Part shown: piece by piece, positions 6,527 through 13,531 of the stretch | How positions within the stretch are numbered: position 1 is the stretch's first letter | How the letters are laid out: the number at the start of each line of letters is the position of its first letter | Source of the DNA: Aquificaceae bacterium | Lineage (GTDB): Bacteria > Aquificota > Aquificia > Aquificales > Aquificaceae | Direction: 5' to 3' | Assembly: GCA_026983685.1 (NCBI GenBank) | Contig: JALSTO010000126.1 | Span: forward strand, 1-14,283 | DNA: 14,283 nucleotides | Translations under genes and position numbers: made by a program | Notes under the pieces: model-generated | Databases searched by the model: none | Seen by the model: the letters and a program-made list of their open reading frames with translations, nothing else | Told to the model about the DNA's origin: nothing

Positions 6527-6554
6527 TTGACATTGGCGAGTAAGTGATTACTTT
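6527..6554 (+). promoter_or_regulatory. Candidate norCBH promoter with a small inverted repeat
   Basis: A perfect -35 hexamer TTGACA (6527-6532) is followed after 16 bases by TACTTT (6549-6554), a weak -10. The inverted repeat AAGT-GATT-ACTT (6542-6553) overlaps the spacer and -10, where a repressor or NO-responsive regulator could bind. It does not match the FNR/NNR-type consensus I know (TTGAT-N4-ATCAA). Tentative. Confidence 0.35.
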
Positions 6555-6575
6555 TTTAGGAAAGGAGGGATAGCC

Positions 6576-7256
6576 ATGAGCTTCGGATGGCTTGAGGTCG
6601 TTGTAGCGGCGTTATTCCTCACCCTGGTCGGAGGAACTATCCTCACAAGGGGAAGGAGCTGGCTTGAGCCGGTCTTCTGGAAGCGGTTTGCCATTGTGGG
6701 CTCCATAGTGATGTTCATATTCCTGTGGATACTGACCTTTGACACACTTAGCAAAACCTCAGTAGGCACCTCAAGAGTCCCGGACCCCACGGTGATAAAC
6801 AAGAAGATAGGCTACGAGATGGACGCTGAGCGCGGACACTTCGTTCCCGTCATACTCGGCGATGAACCCCTATTCGGGAAGGTCTATAGCAGGGAGGAAG
6901 CTGAGAAATTGCTCGTGAAGGGAAAGCTCGTGATCCAGAGCAGGAACTGCATGGACTGCCATACCCTTTTGGGAAACGGAGCCTACTACGCACCTGATCT
7001 TACAAAGGCTTGGCTTGATCCCAAGTGGGAGAAGATAATGATACCTATGACCGGCTCCAAGACCAAGGAAGAGGCTATGGTCAAGTTCCTTATGCATCCA
7101 GACAAGTACGCCACATGGACGAGGAGGATGCCGAACCTTCACATCAGCGAGGACGAGGCTAAGGCTGTGGTCGCTTACCTGAAGTGGATGTCCGCCATAG
7201 ACACAAACGGATTTCCCGACCACTTCGGTCGCTCTAAGCTCGTTAAGCTTGATTAA
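6576..7256 (+). CDS. norC: Nitric oxide reductase, cytochrome c subunit (NorC)
   Basis: Membrane-anchored cytochrome c that feeds electrons to NorB for 2 NO + 2 H+ + 2 e- to N2O + H2O. The motif block NCMDCHTLLGNGAYYAPDL at 124-142 (haem CMDCH 125-129) is diagnostic for NorC, and M185 in RRMPN is the likely distal haem ligand. At 226 residues it is longer than the classical protein of about 150. It has two hydrophobic segments, about 6-24 and 38-56, rather than the single N-terminal anchor of proteobacterial NorC, plus about 65 extra residues before the haem domain. GGAGGG lies 6 bases before ATG. norB follows after 15 bases. It is the first gene of a three-gene operon. Confidence 0.93.
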   Translation: MSFGWLEVVVAALFLTLVGGTILTRGRSWLEPVFWKRFAIVGSIVMFIFLWILTFDTLSKTSVGTSRVPDPTVINKKIGYEMDAERGHFVPVILGDEPLFGKVYSREEAEKLLVKGKLVIQSRNCMDCHTLLGNGAYYAPDLTKAWLDPKWEKIMIPMTGSKTKEEAMVKFLMHPDKYATWTRRMPNLHISEDEAKAVVAYLKWMSAIDTNGFPDHFGRSKLVKLD

Positions 7257-7271
7257 AAGGGAGGTTTAGAT

Positions 7272-8675
7272 ATGAGCAAGCTTTACGAGAGTCAGAAGAT
7301 AGCCATCCTGTACTTTACGGTGGCTATTGTGCTCTTTGGTGCTCAGCTTCTGTTCGGGCTGATCGCAGCCTACCAGTACGTTCATCCTGAGTTCCTCTAC
7401 GGAATCATGCCCTTCTCAATAACACGTATGCTCCACATCAACGCTATGGTCGTCTGGCTGATAATGGGTTTCATAGGAGGTATATACTGGCTTCTTCCTT
7501 CCGAAACTGGTAGGGACGTGGTAGGGGCAAAGATAGGTAAACTCGCCTGGTTTCTGCTTACTTCAGCGGTGGGGGTTGTGGTTTTAGTTTACATATTCAA
7601 ACAGATAGGTAAGGGAGACTTCTTCACCCTATGGTTCATAACCGAGGGAAGGGAGTACATTGAAGCTCCCCGCTGGGCGGACCTGGGAATAGTTGCGGTG
7701 ATGCTGATGATATACTTCAACGTCGTTGCCACCGTCCTGAAGGCGGGAAGGATAACGGGTCTCTTAGGAGTCCTGCTGGTTGATCTGCTTGCCCTCGCAG
7801 GGCTTTACATAGCGGGTATGTTCTTCACTCCCAACATAACCCACGACCAGTACTGGTGGTGGTGGGTCGTTCACCTCTGGGTTGAGGCTACCTGGGAGGT
7901 CCTTGTAGGCGTTCTTATGGGCTACGCTCTTATGACGGTTCTGGGGACTCCCAGGAGGATTATAGAGGGCTGGCTTTACCTGGAGGTCCTTCTCGTTTTC
8001 GGAACGGGGATACTTGGTCTCGGACATCACTACTACTGGATAGGAACTCCCGAATACTGGCTCGGTATAGGCGGGTTCTTCTCATCCCTTGAACCCATAC
8101 CTCTTGTCGCAATGATAGTTCACGCGGTTTACGACGCAGGTGTTCACAAGCTCCAGACGGTGAACAGACCAGCCCTCTTCTGGATATTCCTTCAGGCTTT
8201 CGGAAACTTCTTCGGTGCAGGTGTCTGGGGTTTCATGCACACCCTGCCCCAGATAAACCTTTACTCTCACGGAACCCAGATGGCTGCCTCTCACGGACAC
8301 CTTGCCTTCTTTGGAGCCTATGTAGCAACGAACATAGCCCTTCTCTACATAATCCTCCAGCATGTAAGGGCTCCGGAAGGTCCCATACTTGACAGCAAAG
8401 CCTGGAAGGTAGCCTACATAGGCATGATAGTCTCAATGGTCGGTATGGTGGGGGCACTGCTTGTTGCTGGTTTTGCCCAGACCTTCTTTGAGAGGGCTGT
8501 TGGGGGAGCTACCTGGCAGGACTACATCACAGCCCAGATGCACCCCTGGGTGAGCATACCCTACTTGTGGAGGCTCGGTTTTGGCGTGATATTCTTCCTA
8601 TCTTACTTCGTGCTTGTTTACGATATACTCACGATAGGCAAAAAGGCTACCGCTGTGGAGGTGAAACCCGCATGA
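7272..8675 (+). CDS. norB: Nitric oxide reductase catalytic subunit (NorB, cNOR type)
   Basis: The 467-residue haem-copper-superfamily subunit that reduces NO to N2O in the cytoplasmic membrane, with about 12 transmembrane helices. The ligand set is complete. H55 (LHINAM) and H343 are expected for low-spin haem b, H341 (SHGHLAFFG) for haem b3, and H201 with HH 252-253 (GHHYYW) for FeB. E205 (HLWVEATWE) is the glutamate characteristic of NOR that replaces oxidase residues, and E274 (SSLEPIP) matches the second conserved active-site glutamate. There is no fused N-terminal quinol-oxidase extension, so this is the cytochrome-c-dependent rather than the quinol-dependent (qNOR) form, consistent with the adjacent norC. 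GGGAGG lies 7 bases before ATG. Its stop overlaps the start of the next gene (ATGA). Confidence 0.95.
   Translation: MSKLYESQKIAILYFTVAIVLFGAQLLFGLIAAYQYVHPEFLYGIMPFSITRMLHINAMVVWLIMGFIGGIYWLLPSETGRDVVGAKIGKLAWFLLTSAVGVVVLVYIFKQIGKGDFFTLWFITEGREYIEAPRWADLGIVAVMLMIYFNVVATVLKAGRITGLLGVLLVDLLALAGLYIAGMFFTPNITHDQYWWWWVVHLWVEATWEVLVGVLMGYALMTVLGTPRRIIEGWLYLEVLLVFGTGILGLGHHYYWIGTPEYWLGIGGFFSSLEPIPLVAMIVHAVYDAGVHKLQTVNRPALFWIFLQAFGNFFGAGVWGFMHTLPQINLYSHGTQMAASHGHLAFFGAYVATNIALLYIILQHVRAPEGPILDSKAWKVAYIGMIVSMVGMVGALLVAGFAQTFFERAVGGATWQDYITAQMHPWVSIPYLWRLGFGVIFFLSYFVLVYDILTIGKKATAVEVKPA
8656..8662 (+). promoter_or_regulatory. Ribosome binding site for the norH-like gene, inside norB
   Basis: GGAGGTG near the end of norB is 9 bases before ATG 8672. 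It favours a start overlapping the norB stop over the longer frame opening at 8567, which would have no ribosome binding site and would lie deep inside norB. Confidence 0.75.
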
Positions 8676-8986
8676 TGAGTCCCTATGAAGTGGTGGCGGT
8701 CCTCGCCGCCGGCTTCTTTTATATACTCTGCGCAGGACTCTACGCCCTGACATACACCTACGGCAGGATGAGGGAAGATGAGAGGTTCAAGCTCGGCTCC
8801 TTTGTGTTCATGGGCATCATGCTCTACTGTGCCTACGTGATGATCGATAGTTCCATATTCAGCACCTTCTGGAAGGGACTTCTCACCTTTGCCACCTTAG
8901 CTTACATACTCATACCCCACGGTATGTGGTGGGTCGTCGTCAGGGTACACAGGACGGAAGAAGAAGAAAGACAGAGAGCCCTTTAA
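8672..8986 (+). CDS. Small three-helix membrane protein, probable NorH-like third NOR subunit
   Basis: A 104-residue protein with three hydrophobic segments at about 6-29, 40-59 and 67-91, and a charged cytoplasmic-looking tail (RTEEEERQR). It is translationally coupled to norB through the ATGA overlap and a strong ribosome binding site. The Thermus thermophilus cNOR operon is known to be norCBH, with a small membrane protein NorH as third subunit. Position and size fit that role, but I could not compare the sequences, so homology is inferred. A conserved-looking IPHGMWWVV stretch sits in the last helix. Its stop overlaps the convergent pstB stop by 4 bases. Alternatively it is a lineage-specific NOR assembly factor. 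Confidence 0.65.
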   Translation: MMSPYEVVAVLAAGFFYILCAGLYALTYTYGRMREDERFKLGSFVFMGIMLYCAYVMIDSSIFSTFWKGLLTFATLAYILIPHGMWWVVVRVHRTEEEERQRAL

Positions 8987-9753
8987 CCGAACCTGCCGGT
9001 TATGTAGTCCTCTGTCAGCTTGTTGTCGGGCTTCGTGAATATCTTTTCAGTAGGTCCGAACTCAACGAGCTCACCCATAAAAAGGAAGGCTGTGTAGTCG
9101 GATATTCTCGCCGCCTGCTGCATGTTGTGGGTGACTATCACTATCGTGAGCCTCTTCTTCAGCTCAACGACGAGCTCCTCTATCTTGGAGGTAGATATAG
9201 GGTCAAGGGCTGATGTGGGTTCATCAAAGAGGAGAACCTCGGGCTCCGGAGCTATAGCCCTGGCTATACAGAGTCTTTGCTGTTGACCGCCCGAGAGGGA
9301 GTAGGCGTTTTCGTGGAGCCTGTCCCTAACTTCGTCCCAGAGGGCTGCGGCTTTTAGAGCTTCCTCAACCTTCTCATCAAGTATACTTTTCTTCTTTATA
9401 CCTTTCAGCTTGAGACCGTAGGCAACGTTCTCGTAGATTGACTTGGGGAATGGATTGGGCTTCTGGAAGACCATACCTATCCTCATCCTGATGAGTATGG
9501 GATCCACGTCCCTGCCGACTATGTTTATGCCCTCTGGATAGAGTATCACCTTACCCTCGTACCTATTCCCGGGATAGAGGTCGTGCATCCTGTTGAAGCT
9601 CCTCAGAAGGGTGGTTTTACCGCACCCGGAGGGTCCTATTATCGCTGTTACCTTGTTCTCATACACATCCAGGTTTATGTCCTTGAGGGCATGGTTCTTC
9701 CCGTAGTAGAAGTTGAAGTTCCTTACCTCAATCTTTCGGGATGAGTTGTTCAT
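8983..9753 (-). CDS. pstB: Phosphate ABC transporter ATP-binding protein PstB
   Basis: The cytoplasmic ATPase that drives high-affinity phosphate uptake through PstCA. At 256 residues it has the standard length. Walker A GPSGCGKT is at 40-47, the Q-loop at [16 protein letters not shown] (characteristic of PstB), the signature LSGGQQQR at 153-160, Walker B VLLFDEP at 173-179, and the switch His in VTHN at 209. The C-terminal [10 protein letters not shown] is the typical PstB ending. pstS, pstC and pstA are not in the window, so this is a detached or final pst gene. The AG-rich ribosome binding site (GAGAGGAG) abuts the ATG, an unusually short spacing, but no other start precedes the conserved core. 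It is divergent from the glycosyltransferase gene by only 33 bases. Confidence 0.95.
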   Translation of the reverse strand: MNNSSRKIEVRNFNFYYGKNHALKDINLDVYENKVTAIIGPSGCGKTTLLRSFNRMHDLYPGNRYEGKVILYPEGINIVGRDVDPILIRMRIGMVFQKPNPFPKSIYENVAYGLKLKGIKKKSILDEKVEEALKAAALWDEVRDRLHENAYSLSGGQQQRLCIARAIAPEPEVLLFDEPTSALDPISTSKIEELVVELKKRLTIVIVTHNMQQAARISDYTAFLFMGELVEFGPTEKIFTKPDNKLTEDYITGRFG

Positions 9754-9763
9754 CTCCTCTCGC

Positions 9764-9775
9764 TATACTATTTTA
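9764..9775. promoter_or_regulatory. Back-to-back -10 boxes between pstB and the glycosyltransferase gene
   Basis: In a 33-base divergent gap, TATACT (plus, 9764-9769) directly abuts TAAAAT (minus, 9775-9770). Each lies 16-17 bases before its start codon, leaving a leader of about 10 bases that holds the ribosome binding site. No strong -35 is seen for either. Inferred. Confidence 0.4.
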
Positions 9776-9786
9776 GCACTTGGAGG

Positions 9787-11295
9787 ATGAGCAGATATCT
9801 TATCTTGGTCGGAGTTCTTTTCCTCTACTTCTACAATCTGGGGTTGAATCAAGTCTGGCAACCTAATGAAGCTTTCTACGCGGACGCCTCAAAGAACATG
9901 CTCAAGACAGGGGACTTTCTCACACCCGTATTCAACGGAGAGGTAAGACTGAACAAACCGCCCCTGACTTACTGGCTGACAGCCCTGAGCTTCTATCTCT
10001 TTGGACTGAATGAGTTTGCCCTGAGGTTCTTTCAGGCTCTCCTCGGTCTTGGTACAGGGGCGATAACCTATCTACTTGCAAGGAGGTTATCCGGTGAGAG
10101 GGGTGCCCTTTACTCCTTCTTAGCCCTTACCCTCTCCTTTCAGTTCATAGCCAACTCACGCTACACCTCCCCAGAGGTCCTTCTCTGCTTCTTTACAAGC
10201 CTGAGCCTGTATCTGTGGCTTTTGAGCTACCAGAAAGGGAGCCATCTTCTCCTCTTACTTGCCCTCAGCTCTTCGGCGCTGGCTGTTCTCACAAAGGGAC
10301 CTGTCGGATTCCTAATGCCCGCTGGAGTTATATTCATTTACCTCTTACTGACAGACAGAAGGGAGCTCCTCTCCCCCAAGTACTACTTAGGAACCCTGTA
10401 CGTAGCTCTCGCTGGGGGATGGTGGTTTATATACCAGTACATTGTCAACAGAGAAGCATTCCTTGATATCTTCCTGAAGGAAAACATAAGAAGGATCTAC
10501 GCCCTTCAGAGGGACCCCTTTTACTTCTACGCCCTTGATATAAATGTTTCCTTTCTTCCCTTCTCCTTTATCTTTTACTTGGCTCTCTTGTGGGCACTCA
10601 GGAAGAACAGGCGGGAGCTCCTCTTTCCCATCGTGTGGTTCTTTACAGTCTTTGTAGCCTTTTCCCTCGTTAAGATGAAGATACCCGTTTACATAATGCC
10701 TGCCTTCCCGGCTATGGCGGTTATAACAGGCTCATTTCTGAGCTCGGGAGAATGGAGGAAAGCACTGATCCCCTCCTCTCTTTTCCTCACTCTTCTCATG
10801 GTAGTGGCTTTGTGGGTGGGAGCACTCTTGCTTGGCTTCAATCCTATCTTCTTGGTGGTCTCTACACTCATAGCCATCTTTCCTCTTTTAAAAAGAGATC
10901 TTTCCCTCGCTCCAGCCTTCGCCGGCTTTGGACTGCTCCTGTACCTCTCCGGTGCACTCCTGCCCAGAGTTGAGGAGTACAGGACCTACAGAGAGATAGG
11001 AAAAACCGTAAAGGAGCTTGACCCGAAGGGAGAACTCCCCACCTACGAGTTGGGTGCTTTCCACCACAACCTTCCCTTCTATGCGGACAGGAGGATAATC
11101 AGGAACAGGCTTCCCTCACAGATAGAGCCTCCCGCAGTTGTGCTTTTGAAGAAAGGTCTGATGGAGTGTAAGCCAATCAGGAGATGGAAGCTGTACAAAG
11201 GTTCGGAGTCAAGGTTCTTCAAGTTTCTCAGGGACATAAAGAGGAACAGGAACTTCTATGATTTTGAGCTTTGCATTTTGGGCAGGGGAAGTTAA
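9787..11295 (+). CDS. Integral membrane glycosyltransferase, PMT_2 / ArnT-like (GT-C fold)
   Basis: A polyprenyl-phosphate-sugar-dependent GT-C enzyme that transfers a sugar to a lipid or protein outside the cytoplasmic membrane. The 502 residues start with a transmembrane helix and then the first periplasmic loop WQPNEAFYADASKNML (24-39), GDFLTP and KPPLTYW (57-63), which matches the ArnT pattern WQPDETRYAEISREML. About ten more hydrophobic segments and a soluble C-terminal domain of about 150 residues follow. The DE pair of ArnT is NE here (N27, E28). The acceptor is unknown: lipid A, a protein or a cell-surface polymer are all possible. GGAGG directly abuts ATG 9787 with no spacer, so the start has a poor signal, yet no better one exists. 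nuoE begins 11 bases after the stop. Confidence 0.85.
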   Translation: MSRYLILVGVLFLYFYNLGLNQVWQPNEAFYADASKNMLKTGDFLTPVFNGEVRLNKPPLTYWLTALSFYLFGLNEFALRFFQALLGLGTGAITYLLARRLSGERGALYSFLALTLSFQFIANSRYTSPEVLLCFFTSLSLYLWLLSYQKGSHLLLLLALSSSALAVLTKGPVGFLMPAGVIFIYLLLTDRRELLSPKYYLGTLYVALAGGWWFIYQYIVNREAFLDIFLKENIRRIYALQRDPFYFYALDINVSFLPFSFIFYLALLWALRKNRRELLFPIVWFFTVFVAFSLVKMKIPVYIMPAFPAMAVITGSFLSSGEWRKALIPSSLFLTLLMVVALWVGALLLGFNPIFLVVSTLIAIFPLLKRDLSLAPAFAGFGLLLYLSGALLPRVEEYRTYREIGKTVKELDPKGELPTYELGAFHHNLPFYADRRIIRNRLPSQIEPPAVVLLKKGLMECKPIRRWKLYKGSESRFFKFLRDIKRNRNFYDFELCILGRGS

Positions 11296-11298
11296 AAT
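11271..11298 (+). promoter_or_regulatory. Candidate internal promoter for nuoEF
   Basis: TTGCAT (11271-11276), 16 bases, then TAAAAT (11293-11298) lie at the very end of the glycosyltransferase gene, with TAAAAT 8 bases before the nuoE ATG. As nuoE has no Shine-Dalgarno, this could produce a leaderless nuoEF mRNA. Inference. Confidence 0.35.
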
Positions 11299-11306
11299 CT
11301 ATAACC

Positions 11307-11771
11307 ATGTTTGAGCAGGAACTGGTGGAGAAGCTCAACAGGCATATAAACTACTTTCCACGCAAGGAGCAGTCCATACTCCTTTGTCTTCATGCGATAC
11401 AGGATCACTACGGCTACATACCTCGGGAAAGCTTGAGACCCTTAGCGGAGCTTCTTGGACTTCCCTTAAACCATGTTGAGCAGGTGGTCGCCTTCTACGA
11501 CATGTTTGACAGGGAGACTCCCGCCAGGCACAGGATAAGGGTTTGTGTGAGCGTTGTATGCCACTTCATGGGAAAGAAGGAGCTTCTGAACGCCCTTGAG
11601 AAGCTTCTGAAGATAAAGCCGGGTGAGGTTACCCCCGATGGGAGGTTCAAGATAGTCCCCGTCCAGTGCCTCGGAGCCTGCTCGGAGGCTCCCATATTCA
11701 TGATTGACGAAGACACCTACAAATTTGAAGGAGAGGAGAAGTTAAATGAGGTCCTATCCCGCTATACCTGA
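11307..11771 (+). CDS. nuoE: NADH-quinone oxidoreductase subunit E (24 kDa, [2Fe-2S])
   Basis: Peripheral subunit of complex I carrying cluster N1a beside the NADH site. From ATG 11307 it is 154 residues, normal for short bacterial NuoE. An N-terminal helical bundle (QSILLCLHAIQDHYGYIP) precedes the thioredoxin-like domain with ligands C80 and C85 (CVSVVC) and C121 and C125 (CLGAC), the canonical Cx4C...Cx3C set. A TTG 36 bases upstream (11271) is also in frame but lies inside the glycosyltransferase gene and has no ribosome binding site; the family's usual start matches the ATG. No Shine-Dalgarno precedes the ATG. The 3' end overlaps nuoF by 26 bases, so the two are translationally coupled. 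Confidence 0.95.
   Translation: MFEQELVEKLNRHINYFPRKEQSILLCLHAIQDHYGYIPRESLRPLAELLGLPLNHVEQVVAFYDMFDRETPARHRIRVCVSVVCHFMGKKELLNALEKLLKIKPGEVTPDGRFKIVPVQCLGACSEAPIFMIDEDTYKFEGEEKLNEVLSRYT
11734..11738 (+). promoter_or_regulatory. Ribosome binding site for nuoF, inside nuoE
   Basis: AGGAG in the end of nuoE, 7 bases before ATG 11746. It explains how nuoF can start within nuoE and supports the 26-base overlap. Confidence 0.7.
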
Positions 11772-13023
11772 GATATACGCAGAAACTACCTTGAATATGC
11801 TCCTCAAGAGGGCTAAAAAGCCTAGGGTTCACTCAATTGAAGAGTACCTGAGAGACGGAGGCTATCAGGCTCTTGAGAAAGCTCTCAACATGCCCCCCGA
11901 GGAGATAATAGACTGGGTTGAGAAGAGCACCCTCAGAGGAAGGGGAGGTGCAGGATTTCCGACGGGAACCAAGTGGAAGTTCGCGGTTCAGAACCCCGCT
12001 CCGAGGTACTTCATCTGCAATGCGGACGAGTCTGAGCCCGGAACCTTTAAGGACAGGATACTCATGGAGAGAGACCCCCATCTGCTGTTGGAGGGGATAA
12101 TAATTTCCTCTTACGCCATCGGTGCCAATCAGGCTTTTATATACATAAGGGGTGAGTATCCTGCAGCTTACTACATACTGCTGGATGCGATAGAGGAGGC
12201 TAAGAAGAAGGGATTTTTGGGTAAGAACATCCTCGGCTCGGGCTTTGACCTTGAGATATACGTAGCAAGGGGTGCTGGTGCCTACATATGCGGTGAGGAG
12301 ACAGCCCTGATAGAGTCCTTAGAGGGTAAGAGGGGACATCCAAGGCTCAAGCCCCCCTACCCTGTTCAGGTCGGTCTCTTTGGAAGACCTACGGTGGTCA
12401 ACAACGTGGAGACCATATGCAACATCCCCTTCATAATAAGCATGGGATGGGAGGAATACAGGTACATAGGTCCCAGCGATTACGCCGGTCCTAAGCTCTT
12501 TCCCCTAAGTGGGAAGGTTAAGAAGCCCGGCGTTTATGAGCTTCCCATGAACACAACCCTGAGAGAGGTAATATTCAAGTACGGTGGAGGAACGATCGGA
12601 AACAGAAAGGTCAAGGCGGTCTTCTCGGGAGCTCTTGACTGCTTCTCGGGAGAAGAGCTTGATATGCCGATGGACTACTCGCCTTTCGGCTTCGGTGGTA
12701 CAGGAACGGTGATGGTTCTGACCGAGGATGATGACATAGTTGAAGCCTGCCTTCAGGTTGCCAAGTTCTACGAACATGAGACCTGTGGTCAGTGCACACC
12801 TTGCAGGGTAGGCTGTCATGAACAGGCTGTCCTCTTGGAGAGGATATACAGACAGGAGGCTACCGAAAGAGACTGGGAGGGCTTCGTCTTCATAAACAGG
12901 TACATACAGCCCACCTCCATATGCGGTCTGGGAGCGGTAGCGGGCAGACTCATAAAGCAGGCTATGGAAAAGTTTCCCGAAGAGTTTGAGAGGTACAGGA
13001 AAAAGATAGCAGAGGCTATCTGA
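11746..13023 (+). CDS. nuoF: NADH-quinone oxidoreductase subunit F (51 kDa, FMN and [4Fe-4S])
   Basis: The NADH-oxidising subunit of complex I, binding FMN and cluster N3. At 425 residues it is full length. Glycine-rich GRGGAGFP at 65-72 contacts FMN/NADH, CNADESEPGTFKDR at 91-104 and GAGAYICGEETAL at 176-188 are conserved nucleotide-site segments, and cluster N3 is held by C347, C350 and C353 (TCGQCTPCRVGC) with C393 (SICGLG). nuoE-nuoF form the NADH-dehydrogenase module, but nuoG does not follow: the next gene is convergent. A split nuoEF locus is, to my recollection, also the arrangement in Aquifex aeolicus. Its last 8 bases overlap the next gene. Confidence 0.97.
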   Translation: MRSYPAIPEIYAETTLNMLLKRAKKPRVHSIEEYLRDGGYQALEKALNMPPEEIIDWVEKSTLRGRGGAGFPTGTKWKFAVQNPAPRYFICNADESEPGTFKDRILMERDPHLLLEGIIISSYAIGANQAFIYIRGEYPAAYYILLDAIEEAKKKGFLGKNILGSGFDLEIYVARGAGAYICGEETALIESLEGKRGHPRLKPPYPVQVGLFGRPTVVNNVETICNIPFIISMGWEEYRYIGPSDYAGPKLFPLSGKVKKPGVYELPMNTTLREVIFKYGGGTIGNRKVKAVFSGALDCFSGEELDMPMDYSPFGFGGTGTVMVLTEDDDIVEACLQVAKFYEHETCGQCTPCRVGCHEQAVLLERIYRQEATERDWEGFVFINRYIQPTSICGLGAVAGRLIKQAMEKFPEEFERYRKKIAEAI

Positions 13024-13507
13024 TCATATCAACGCCGAGGCTTCCCACTATTGAGAAGACAGTAACGAGAACCGAGGTCTTGATAAACCACTCCCAGTTG
13101 TCAAGGAAGTTTGGATATACCCCGAGTATATAGAGCGTGGCGCAGGAAACTGTCAGGGCTATCAGAAAGCTCGTTATCAGCCTTAGGGGCAAAAAACCCG
13201 CCACATCTTGAGCTTCCCACCTCTGGAGTCGTGAGTGCTTTATGAAGAAGTAAACAACTCCGAGGGCACCGAGCATGATCACGAAAATTCTCCAGAACGA
13301 AAGCTTGCTTGAGACCTCCCATATCTCTTCTGTCATTGATATCGGGAAGGCAACTATCAACGCACCTATGCACTCCTGAATGAAGTCATCAAGACCAAAC
13401 CTGTCAGGTTTTTGGGATGCCCTTATCTCCGACCTTACACTTTCAACATCCTTTCTCAGGTCTCCTAAGCTCTCTTCAATCCTCTTTAGCCTTTCTTTCT
13501 CATCCAT
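13016..13507 (-). CDS. Small integral membrane protein, possibly DUF2391-like, function unknown
   Basis: A 163-residue protein from ATG 13507. Residues 1-35 are highly charged and heptad-like (KERLKRIEESLGDLRKDVESVRSEI is split here only by sense: KERLKRIEESL, then LRKDVESVRSEI), suggesting a short coiled coil, followed by about four hydrophobic segments near 46-60, 72-90, 105-130 and 140-160. It vaguely resembles the DUF2391 family of putative membrane proteins; I am not sure. An upstream in-frame GTG (13540) would overlap the divergent pgpA start and has no ribosome binding site, so the ATG is preferred. No Shine-Dalgarno is present; TATAAT lies 9 bases upstream. Function unknown. Confidence 0.7.
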   Translation of the reverse strand: MDEKERLKRIEESLGDLRKDVESVRSEIRASQKPDRFGLDDFIQECIGALIVAFPISMTEEIWEVSSKLSFWRIFVIMLGALGVVYFFIKHSRLQRWEAQDVAGFLPLRLITSFLIALTVSCATLYILGVYPNFLDNWEWFIKTSVLVTVFSIVGSLGVDMIR

Positions 13508-13515
13508 AGCTGAGT

Positions 13516-13522
13516 TATTATA
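13516..13522. promoter_or_regulatory. Overlapping symmetrical -10 boxes for the membrane-protein and pgpA genes
   Basis: In the 24-base divergent gap, TATTAT (plus, 13516-13521) and TATAAT (minus, 13522-13517) overlap by 5 bases. They end 10 and 9 bases before ATG 13532 and ATG 13507. Both genes lack Shine-Dalgarno sequences, so both could be leaderless. No clear -35 on either side. Confidence 0.4.
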
Positions 13523-13531
13523 AGTGCTCTG

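Noticed and set aside
8567..8671. Longer version of the norH-like protein starting at 8567
   Set aside because: It would overlap norB by over 100 bases in another frame without a ribosome binding site. ATG 8672 has GGAGGTG 9 bases upstream and the classic ATGA overlap.
11271..11306. TTG 11271 as the nuoE start
   Set aside because: It sits within the glycosyltransferase gene, has no ribosome binding site, and adds 12 residues absent from the usual NuoE start.
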